Shown piece by piece: positions 6,327 through 12,245 of a stretch of DNA of 12,245 nt. The stretch's first letter is position 1; each line of letters starts with the position of its first letter. The position numbers and the translations under genes were made by a program. The notes beneath the pieces were generated by a model that saw nothing but the letters and a program-made list of their open reading frames with translations, was not told the DNA's origin and did not search any database. The stretch comes from Faecalibacterium sp. (GTDB lineage Bacteria > Bacillota > Clostridia > Oscillospirales > Ruminococcaceae): the NCBI GenBank assembly GCA_020025795.1, contig JAHHRK010000042.1, forward strand, positions 1-12,245, read 5' to 3'.

Positions 6327-7005
6327 ACTGGAACGATATGTAAATGCACTGTTCCGCCGTCAAAAGGATACGGCGGAAATGCGAGAGCTGAAAGAAGAAA
6401 TCCTGAGCAATATGCAGGCCCAGAAAATGGATTTGATGGCACAGGGCATCAGCGAAGCACAGGCGATTCGTCAGGCAAAAGAGAGCCTGACATCCCTGGA
6501 AGGTCTGGTGGAAGATAAACAGCTGACCTGGGTGGATCGGTACCATGCGGACTGCCTGCAGTCCATGCTGCTGAGCAGTGTGCTGTTTTGGATTCTGTCG
6601 CTGCCTGGTTTGATGGTCAATATGAGAATTTCACAGACTGCCGTTTGGCTGGGCTGTGGCGCAACTGCGATTTGTGCGATTTTGTATATTGTGCAGAAAT
6701 GCCTGAAAAAAGATCGAACGGAAATCCTTTCGATTTCAGACAGCTGCCGCCGGGCAAAGCTGTTTTGGATCGTGTGGGGCGTTTTTATGGCGGTGGTGCT
6801 GCTGTCTGGACTGGCTTTGCGTTTTGGTAGTAACATTTGGTTCCATCGACCGGTGCAAATCCATATCAATGGACCATATCAGCTGGCTATGCTGGTAATA
6901 CCGATTTATCTGCTGCTACTGACAGCGCTGATTCCGCTGACAACAGCTGGATTTACAAGACTGCTCAAAAAGCAGGCAAAGGAGTCAGATCATGACGATG
7001 AATAA
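6319..7005 (+). CDS. Four-helix membrane protein with permease-prefix-like N-terminus
   Basis: A 228-residue protein with a charged soluble N-terminus (1-75) that begins MDELERYVNALFRR and is rich in Glu/Arg helices (MRELKEEILSNM, then SEAQAIRQAKESL). This layout is seen in the permease prefix / DUF1700-HAAS type proteins that follow PadR regulators in Firmicutes. Four hydrophobic segments follow at about 82-101, 107-127, 147-169 and 186-210, and the tail is basic then acidic (KKQAKESDHDDE). AGGAGGG stands 8 nt before the ATG. It overlaps PadR by 8 nt and the next gene by 14 nt, so the three are one translation-coupled operon. In such pairs the soluble helical domain is thought to signal to, or be controlled with, the PadR protein; that role here is inferred. 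Confidence 0.82.
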   Translation: MDELERYVNALFRRQKDTAEMRELKEEILSNMQAQKMDLMAQGISEAQAIRQAKESLTSLEGLVEDKQLTWVDRYHADCLQSMLLSSVLFWILSLPGLMVNMRISQTAVWLGCGATAICAILYIVQKCLKKDRTEILSISDSCRRAKLFWIVWGVFMAVVLLSGLALRFGSNIWFHRPVQIHINGPYQLAMLVIPIYLLLLTALIPLTTAGFTRLLKKQAKESDHDDE

Positions 7006-7543
7006 GAAAGATATCCTCATTGCAGTTTTAGTTGCAGTGGCAGTGGCACTGTCCGCTGTGCTGTTGCTGAAATGGATTCCCCACCGGGAAGCTGTAACGC
7101 AGGAGTATCTGGAGCAGCAGACCGATGCACTGACGCATGATATTGCCTGTATCGAAAAATTCCGCAATCCGTATATGGGCAACGCTTCTAATACAACACA
7201 GATTTTTGGCTGGCTGCCGCTGTGTGATGTGCCCAAGAGCTTTGAATTGGATTCCGACGCACGTATTGTGTTTGTAAAGATGAAACAGTCCGTACAGGAA
7301 ATCGGTGAAGAAAAGGTGCGCCGAGACGTTGTCTATGATGCAATTGCCGCGATGGCATCCATCGATAATTTGGAAGGTGTGACCTTTGTTTTCCCAGATG
7401 AAACCTATGCATTTACGCGTTCTCAAATGGAAGAAAAACTGGGTGAGCCTTTGGTTGACTTGTTGCAGAAAGACGTATGGAAAAATCAGGTGCAGGCAAA
7501 GCTGCTGGATTCGGAGTTTATTCAGGGCTTTTATGAATTCTGA
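6992..7543 (+). CDS. Membrane-anchored protein, DUF4825-like
   Basis: A 183-residue protein with a single hydrophobic segment at about 8-27 after a short basic N-terminus (MTMNKKD), then an outward-facing domain. The stretch KFRNPYMGNASNTTQIFGWL (56-75) matches my recollection of the DUF4825 signature (a K-Y/F-R-N-P-Y-V-G-D-A-S-K-type block followed by a leucine-rich stretch and a GLP-like step). No enzyme motif is visible. AAAGGAG is 7 nt upstream of the ATG at 6992, which overlaps the upstream gene by 14 nt. It is the last gene of the PadR operon and is followed by a strong terminator. DUF4825 domains elsewhere occur alone or at the end of BlaR1-like sensors, so an envelope-sensing role is possible but unproven. 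Confidence 0.8.
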   Translation: MTMNKKDILIAVLVAVAVALSAVLLLKWIPHREAVTQEYLEQQTDALTHDIACIEKFRNPYMGNASNTTQIFGWLPLCDVPKSFELDSDARIVFVKMKQSVQEIGEEKVRRDVVYDAIAAMASIDNLEGVTFVFPDETYAFTRSQMEEKLGEPLVDLLQKDVWKNQVQAKLLDSEFIQGFYEF

Positions 7544-7574
7544 ACCGTCTCAAGCGTGATGATAACAATATAGA

Positions 7575-7621
7575 AAAAAGCCGAGGTCCTGTCCTTTTAT
7601 AGAGCAGGACCTCGGCTTTTT
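7575..7621 (+). terminator. Intrinsic terminator of the PadR operon
   Basis: A perfect 17-bp stem, AAAAAGCCGAGGTCCTG (7575-7591) with CAGGACCTCGGCTTTTT (7605-7621), closes a 13-nt loop. It lies 31 nt after the stop at 7543. The A-run on the left would let it also work on the minus strand, but no minus-strand gene ends here. Confidence 0.94.
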
Positions 7622-7690
7622 CATAAAGAAAACCAATCGCTAGGGAGCGGTTCCAAAGAAGAATTTTGGCGATCATAATGAAAAAATAAA

Positions 7691-8009
7691 AACTCTCTTT
7701 TCTATAATGTAAATGCAGTCTGTGAACTATACAAGCAAATAAATGCCTGCCCAGACCACGTATACATGCTGGTGGAAATCTCACCCCAAATCTCTATTTT
7801 GAGTTTCATGAGATACCTGATGATTTGAGGCGACTGCCTAGAGCTGAGGTACAAACACAGGAAGAGAGAATTTTAGTGCCGTGGATATTACGTAAATACA
7901 TCAGGCGAAAACGCAAAGAAAAATAGTTTTGCCATCAGTTGGACGAAGACTAAGCGGGCAAACTGTGGACGAAGAGGAACTTCTAAAACCGTTCACGAGT
8001 AGCAAGTGA
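7691..8009 (+). pseudogene. Decayed IS200/IS605-type TnpA (HUH transposase) remnant
   Basis: In one frame from 7691 the sequence reads NACPDHVYMLVEISPQISIL (7742-7801) then SFMRYL. This matches the IS200 TnpA block MPDHIHMLVxIPPKISVSSFMGYL. The frame meets TGA (7826-7828), continues as LRYKHRKREF, TAG (7874-7876), CRGYYVNTSGENAKK. In intact relatives the TAG position is a Trp (EFWCRGYYV). Then come HQLDED in another frame (from about 7931) and a third frame with VDEEELLKPFTSSK ending at TGA 8007-8009, which is the usual C-terminus. So the element carries two in-frame stops and at least two frameshifts. The HUH pair reads H-V-Y, with the second metal-binding His replaced, and the region of the catalytic Tyr is disrupted. 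The N-terminal part is largely missing. It cannot encode an active transposase. A small hairpin at 7631-7652 could be a trace of the left end; this is weak. Confidence 0.8.
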
Positions 8010-8201
8010 CGGGACTTTTGCAGCTGACCTGACCGTCGCAGACGGCACGATCTTGCTGACTTTCGGCGATAACCGCATCTTGGATTTCAACAAGAGCGGT
8101 GACAAAAATGAGTTCAAAAAAAGCAATTTTACGGCCGATAACTGTGCAGTTAGAGTATCTGACTGCGCTGCGATCTGAGCATGGGCGCAACACCATGCTG
8201 A
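8010..8201. other. Stretch between two insertion-sequence remnants with no recognisable gene
   Basis: One plus-strand frame stays open from the end of the IS200 remnant to a TGA near 8177 and reads ADLTVADGTILLTFGDNRIL and onward, but it has no start with a ribosome binding site and I cannot place it in a family. CCGTC (8033-8037) and GACGG (8041-8045) form a 5-bp stem with a 3-nt loop, which might be an insertion-sequence right-end hairpin. The rest, and the minus-strand frames across it, show nothing convincing. Confidence 0.4.
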
Positions 8202-8456
8202 GGAGATATTCGGCAGACCAGAAAGGTGTAGATGGTCTGTGGCTACACAGAAATGAATCGGGAAATCAATAGACTGGCAGCAATGATGGAGCAAAACTAC
8301 CATATGGATCTCTGCAAATTTGGACGACTTCTTTTCTGCGGAGGATGTAGCGAACGAATCAAGGCACTGCTTTGGGAACCAGATGATTCCTCCACAAGTG
8401 CTCGCATCATTATGATCCTGTATAAGCTTTTTGCGCAAGTTCACAGAAGAAACTGA
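8202..8456 (+). pseudogene. Decayed IS66-type TnpB (ORF2) remnant
   Basis: The frame reads GDIRQTRKV, a TAG at 8229-8231, then MVCGYTEMNREINRLAAMME and later LLFCGGCSERIKALLWEPDD. This tracks the IS66 family TnpB pattern (VYLVCGYTDMRKSIDGLAAIVQ, then LFLFCGRRRDRIKxLLWExDGF, LLYKRL) block by block. The central RK of the TDMRK motif has become NRE, and an insertion-like stretch separates WEPDD from ILYKLF near the end. The frame stops at 8456 after about 74 codons; intact TnpB is about 110-120. The IS66 partner genes (TnpA and the large DDE transposase TnpC) are absent. The premature stop, altered core motif and missing partners make it non-functional. Confidence 0.75.
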
Positions 8457-8481
8457 CAAAATAGTTAATACTTTTTCTACT
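8453..8481 (+). promoter_or_regulatory. Weak candidate promoter for the sialidase gene
   Basis: CTGACA (8453-8458), a 17-nt spacer and TCTACT (8476-8481). The -35 is good and the -10 poor. It overlaps the end of the IS66 remnant. The A/T-rich leader 8482-8559 also holds TAATAT (8491-8496), but without a matching -35. No better promoter is visible upstream of the sialidase. Confidence 0.25.
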
Positions 8482-8559
8482 TTTACGTGATAATATTATT
8501 AAAATGACTAAAATTCGTTGTCGAAAAATGAAATCACAGAAAAAGGAGAGAATTAGAAA

Positions 8560-11500
8560 ATGAAAAAAAACGGGCCAAAACGGGCTATCGCACTGATGTT
8601 AAGCTTGTTGATGAGCTGCTCCGTTTGCTTTGTGTACGCAGCGGATCCAGTAGATTCCATAGTGCTGCCCGAAGTAGCTGCGTCGGATATTGCGGAAAAT
8701 CCGACCGAAAAAGCGGAGCAATCTGACGCAACCTTACCAACCGAAACAGTAACATCGGTGGAAGATAACGCGGAGATTGAAGCGGATTCTTTGCCGGATA
8801 CTGTTGACTACAGTGCAGACTCCGCAGCGAGCCTGCCAACTACTCCCTCGATTGTGGATCGGCAGGGCGGTAATTGGCTTTGTACCCATGTGCAAAGCTG
8901 GGGCGAAGCAAGCCCCTTTAAGATTGGTATTGAAGCGACTGCCTGCAATATTCCTGCACCGGCAGATAAGTGTGTCGTGGAATTTCGAGCACGCGTCAAC
9001 CAATATGCAAACGCAGAGTCGCTGGGAGTAAAAATTCAGTACGCAGACAAGCGCTTGATGTTCCGTGCAGAGACGGCGAATGATATCAATTATTGTAATG
9101 CCAATAGTACTTGGGCTGGCAAAAAGCCCTTTGCGGTGGGAACGGATTGGAATACCTATCGTATCGAGTGCGACCGAGCTGCAGGTACTGCAAAGGTATT
9201 TATTAACGGAATTTCTGTTACACCGGAAGAAACGGCAATTCAACTTCAGAACAGTTCCTCTGGTGCCGAAGTAATTAGCATTTTCTCCAAGGGTGCCGAT
9301 GCTGATTTGGATTGGGTGCAGGTATACGAAGAAGGTATGCCTATTTGGAATCAAACCTGGGGCGAGGAAAAACCGCACAAAGGTGGAAACTACACGCTGC
9401 CGCAGAAGCCTGCTGATGTTGGTGTGCTGGAGGTTCGTGCAAAAGTTGCGAAATTCAGCGGTGCAGAGCCTTTTGGTATCAAAATTGTTTTAGATGGTCA
9501 GCGCATGATGTTCCGCGTCAATAATGCAAACACCATCAACTATTGCAGCGGAAAAGGAACATGGAGCAACACAAAATCCTTTGCTGTTGGCAACGACTGG
9601 CACACCTACCGTTTTGAGTATCAGGCGTCCGCAAAAAAAGCGATTGCGTTTATTGACGGCAACCGTTTTGCAGAAATCGAGATGCAGCCAACCACTTACC
9701 CGAAAGAAGTGGGATTGTTTTCCAATAATGGTGCAGAAGTCTGGCTGGACTATGTACGCACATGGCAGAAAACGCCCGAAAATACCACCCCTTACTGGCT
9801 TGCAGGTAATGACGCAACAGTTATCCCTGCTGCAGGTGAAGAACAATCTGCCCTTACCATTAGCTGGCCGGCTGCAGAGGCTGCCACAAGCTATAAAGTT
9901 TCTGTGACAGATACGCTGGATGAAAATATCGTGAGCGAACAGACAACTACCGATACGAACCTGAAGTTAACCGGTTTGGCTGCAGGTACAGGCTATAATG
10001 TGAAAATCTGGGGCATTAACCAGCACGGAACTTCCGAACAGTTTTTGCAGGGCTATGGAGATACCCAGTATGGTTTCAACAAAAACAGCGGCCTGTCTGT
10101 CAAAAATCTGATGGTAGCTGGCAAAGGTTATGCGTATTATCGTATTCCTGCTCTGGTGACAACCTCCAAGGGTACCTTGCTGGCGATGGCTGAAGCACGT
10201 TCCAGCGGTAGTGACTGGGCACCGATGGATGCTGTGATGATGCGTAGCGAAGACGGCGGTGAAACCTGGAGCGAACAAGTTATTCTGGCTGCCGGCAAAG
10301 AGCAAGGTTTCCCCTGCAATAACCCAATCCTTATCCCCGCTGTTGATGAGCAAGGCAACAGTGTGGTCGTTTTGATTTACTGCAAGAATTATGGCGTTGG
10401 AGATCATCGCAATGACGGCGTAATGGTATGCAAGAGTCTGGATGACGGTCTGACTTGGTCTGATCCGGTAAACATTACTGCAAATTGCCTCCCCGATTAT
10501 CGAAATACCATTGCCACCGGCCCGGGCCATGGCATTCAGCTGAAATACAACAAGGATCACAAAGGCCGCCTGCTTGTTTCTGTTTGGATGACCCCCAAGG
10601 AATATGGAAGACCTGAAATGTCTCATGGACCTGCTGTGGTTACCACTTTGTACAGCGACGATATGGGCGACACCTGGCAGATGGGCGAAATTGTCCCATT
10701 AGGCAAGGTATCTAATCCGAATGAATCAACGGTTGTGGAACTTTCGGACGGACGTGTCATGGTTAACATGCGTAACACAACCGGCAATAAACTGCGCGCA
10801 ATATCGATTAGTCCGGATGGCACTACTGGATGGAGTGAGCCGTATTTCGACGAAGCGCTCAACTGCCCGGTGTGTTTTGCAAGTCTGACACGATATGATG
10901 ACAACACCATTCTGTTTGTAAACCCTGACACTACAAATGGACGCACCCATGGAACGGTCAAAGTCAGTTATGATGATGGCAAAACATGGCCGTTAAAGCG
11001 TCTGCTCAATGATACACACTCCGGCTATGCAGATATCGCGGTCAGTGAGGTAAATGGTATCAAGCAAATCAGCGTTCTACTGGAGACCCATATGGCGGGA
11101 AGCTCGGCGGATACACTGACCCTGTATCGTTTCCCACTGTCCTGGGTAATGGAAGATATGCTCGATCAGCTAAAATCCCTCAAACTTTCGGAAGGCAATG
11201 TGACACTTCAGCCGAATGTGTTTGATTACGATGTAATCGTAGATGCAAACACCAACAAAGTAATGATCACTGCCGAAGCATTTGATCCAGATGCGGTACT
11301 GACCTGCAACGATCAGCCGTTTGTGAATAATCAGGCAGAGGTACAATTAGATGGAATGTCTACGGAAGTAAAGATTGCTGTAAACAAAAATACTTACACC
11401 CTGAAGTTTAAAAAGAAAGTACCTGTAAAACCCAATAGCTGTGTTTTGTACTATTCGATGGATGAAATTCAGAACGGAAGTGTGAACGATTTTTCCGAAT

Positions 11501-12245
11501 ATAAGAACACAGGCACTGTACAGGGCGATTTCTCCATCATTGCCGATGGTAAAGTGAACGGAAGTGCAAAGGTAAACAACGGACATCTGGTTGTAAATGA
11601 ACCGCAGGGTCTGAATTTTGGCACGGGCGATTTTACAGCCAGTGTATGGCTAAATCCGGAAAATACCGGCAAGCAGCAGTTCTTGTTCTGGTATGGCACC
11701 GTGGGTACTGGCACAAATGCCTGGTGGACACGACGCAATAACGACGGAAGCATGCAATTTTTGCTGGGAAGCAATGGTAAAGAAATAATTACCAGTACGT
11801 CTGCTGGCACTGTCCCGGCCGGAGAATGGAGTCATGTGACGTTTGTCCGTAAGGGGGATACAATCAGTGTCTATATTAACGGAGTCAAAAAGGCTAGCAA
11901 GACCGGTTCGGCTGCATATGATGTAAATGGTCAAAATATGCTGGAAATCGCTTTTGATAAGGGTGGACACGACCGAATGTATGCAGGTTTGATGGATGAA
12001 GTACGTATTTACAATTATGCGCTGAACGAACAGCAGATTGCTGATTTGCTCATTCCTCAGGCCGAAAAGGATCAAGCTGCTGCTAACGCTGTTATCGAAA
12101 AGATTAATGCTATCGGCAAGGTTACTCTGGAATCGGAAAAGAACATTGCAGATGCTCGCAAGGCATTCGATGCTTTGACCGATACGCAGAAGAAACTGGT
12201 CACAAATGAAAAGGTTCTGCAGGATGCAGAAGCAGCATTGAAGGC
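8560..12245 (+). CDS. Secreted multidomain sialidase (GH33, exo-alpha-sialidase), 3' end beyond the window
   Basis: The 1228 readable codons start at ATG 8560 (AGGAGA 10 nt upstream). The enzyme should release terminal sialic acid from host glycans outside the cell. Order: signal peptide 1-27 (cleavage after VYA); Glu/Ala/Thr-rich linker to about 100; two tandem about 150-residue beta-type domains (107-259 and 260-410); FN3-like domain (about 416-495); catalytic six-blade domain (about 508-865). Active-site residues are all present: YRIP R528, EAR R547, acid/base D552, E722 (NEST), R738, R795 and nucleophile Y823 (SGYAD). Asp-boxes S-x-D-x-G-x-x-W begin at 563, 626, 699 and 803, plus a degenerate one at 751. 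Then a cadherin-like beta-sandwich (about 870-950), a LamG-like domain (about 960-1160) and a helical AIGKVTLES...KKLVTN segment (1168 onward), common before cell-wall anchors. Anchor type is not visible. Codon use is less biased than in pta, and it sits beside insertion-sequence debris. Confidence 0.94.
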   Translation, partial: MKKNGPKRAIALMLSLLMSCSVCFVYAADPVDSIVLPEVAASDIAENPTEKAEQSDATLPTETVTSVEDNAEIEADSLPDTVDYSADSAASLPTTPSIVDRQGGNWLCTHVQSWGEASPFKIGIEATACNIPAPADKCVVEFRARVNQYANAESLGVKIQYADKRLMFRAETANDINYCNANSTWAGKKPFAVGTDWNTYRIECDRAAGTAKVFINGISVTPEETAIQLQNSSSGAEVISIFSKGADADLDWVQVYEEGMPIWNQTWGEEKPHKGGNYTLPQKPADVGVLEVRAKVAKFSGAEPFGIKIVLDGQRMMFRVNNANTINYCSGKGTWSNTKSFAVGNDWHTYRFEYQASAKKAIAFIDGNRFAEIEMQPTTYPKEVGLFSNNGAEVWLDYVRTWQKTPENTTPYWLAGNDATVIPAAGEEQSALTISWPAAEAATSYKVSVTDTLDENIVSEQTTTDTNLKLTGLAAGTGYNVKIWGINQHGTSEQFLQGYGDTQYGFNKNSGLSVKNLMVAGKGYAYYRIPALVTTSKGTLLAMAEARSSGSDWAPMDAVMMRSEDGGETWSEQVILAAGKEQGFPCNNPILIPAVDEQGNSVVVLIYCKNYGVGDHRNDGVMVCKSLDDGLTWSDPVNITANCLPDYRNTIATGPGHGIQLKYNKDHKGRLLVSVWMTPKEYGRPEMSHGPAVVTTLYSDDMGDTWQMGEIVPLGKVSNPNESTVVELSDGRVMVNMRNTTGNKLRAISISPDGTTGWSEPYFDEALNCPVCFASLTRYDDNTILFVNPDTTNGRTHGTVKVSYDDGKTWPLKRLLNDTHSGYADIAVSEVNGIKQISVLLETHMAGSSADTLTLYRFPLSWVMEDMLDQLKSLKLSEGNVTLQPNVFDYDVIVDANTNKVMITAEAFDPDAVLTCNDQPFVNNQAEVQLDGMSTEVKIAVNKNTYTLKFKKKVPVKPNSCVLYYSMDEIQNGSVNDFSEYKNTGTVQGDFSIIADGKVNGSAKVNNGHLVVNEPQGLNFGTGDFTASVWLNPENTGKQQFLFWYGTVGTGTNAWWTRRNNDGSMQFLLGSNGKEIITSTSAGTVPAGEWSHVTFVRKGDTISVYINGVKKASKTGSAAYDVNGQNMLEIAFDKGGHDRMYAGLMDEVRIYNYALNEQQIADLLIPQAEKDQAAANAVIEKINAIGKVTLESEKNIADARKAFDALTDTQKKLVTNEKVLQDAEAALK
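8881..9789 (+). repeat. Tandem duplication of an about 150-residue domain within the sialidase N-terminus
   Basis: Copy 1 (residues about 107-259) and copy 2 (about 260-410) share landmarks at a spacing of 150-153 residues. These are a W-G-E near the start (W114 and W267), then MFR (F168 and F318), A-N-x-I-N-Y-C, T-W, K-x-F-A-V-G-x-D-W-x-T-Y-R, and a closing LDW/LDY strand. The identity is at protein level; the DNA has diverged, so the duplication is old. The pattern suggests a concanavalin-like jelly roll used for glycan binding, by inference. Confidence 0.8.

Noticed and set aside
8108..8272. 54-codon plus-strand frame beginning MSSKKAILRP
   Set aside because: It overlaps the IS66 TnpB fragment in another frame, has a poor ribosome binding site and resembles no family I know.
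7983..8459. Minus-strand 158-codon frame across the insertion-sequence remnants
   Set aside because: It is antisense to the TnpB remnant, which has recognisable motifs on the plus strand; the minus-strand product has none.
8734..9378. Minus-strand 214-codon frame and other minus-strand frames (9490-9846, 9967-10626, 11650-12075)
   Set aside because: All lie within the sialidase, whose plus-strand frame is open throughout and carries clear domain motifs.
8881..9789. The sialidase repeat as a recent DNA duplication or phase-variable repeat
   Set aside because: The two copies agree at key amino acids but differ widely in nucleotides, so they are old diverged domains, not a recombinogenic DNA repeat.
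1..12245. CRISPR array, tRNA or rRNA genes, riboswitch, toxin-antitoxin pair or prophage genes
   Set aside because: I looked for regularly spaced direct repeats, cloverleaf-like segments, conserved RNA cores and paired small ORFs and found none that hold up.

Overview
The window looks like a chromosomal segment of a gut Firmicute, most likely a Clostridia of the Oscillospiraceae/Ruminococcaceae (Faecalibacterium, Gemmiger or Subdoligranulum type). The grounds are AGGAGG-type ribosome binding sites, TTGACA/TATAAT promoters, an acetate-fermentation gene (pta) with strongly biased codons, and a large secreted multidomain sialidase. The genus is inference; there is no rRNA or tRNA to fix it.

Layout. 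Positions 1-1269 (minus strand): the N-terminal part of a P-loop ATPase of the PRK06851 type, running off the left edge, and upstream of it a family 4 (Fe-S) uracil-DNA glycosylase. A divergent intergenic region (1270-1474) carries one promoter for each direction. Phosphate acetyltransferase (pta) follows at 1475-2500 on the plus strand. A perfect bidirectional terminator separates it from a convergent small membrane-anchored protein of unknown function (2615-3091, minus). Next on the plus strand is a Tat/lipobox surface lipoprotein with a cysteine-rich redox-like domain and a C-terminal FMN-binding domain (3362-4360). It shares a second bidirectional terminator with a convergent MATE exporter (4434-5792, minus).

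The MATE gene is divergent from a tightly coupled three-gene operon (5976-7543): a PadR-family repressor, a four-helix membrane protein with a permease-prefix-like N-terminus, and a DUF4825-like membrane-anchored protein. The 183-bp region between them has a perfect inverted repeat lying inside the PadR -35/-10 spacer, a second inverted repeat around the MATE -10, and a TAGTATAT motif found two or three times. This suggests a PadR-controlled envelope-stress or drug-response module, by inference only. The operon ends in a 17-bp-stem terminator.

From 7622 to 8559 there is no intact gene. The stretch holds a decayed IS200/IS605-type TnpA (in-frame TGA and TAG, frameshifts, HUH second histidine changed to Tyr) and a decayed IS66-type TnpB, with an unidentified stretch between them. 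Directly downstream begins a secreted GH33 sialidase (8560 to beyond the right edge). It has a signal peptide, a linker, two tandem ~150-residue beta-type domains, an FN3-like domain, a catalytic domain with all expected active-site residues, a cadherin-like beta-sandwich, a LamG-like domain and the start of a helical C-terminal domain. Its role is release of terminal sialic acid from host mucin-type glycans, and the insertion-sequence debris suggests it lies in a mobile or recombined part of the genome.
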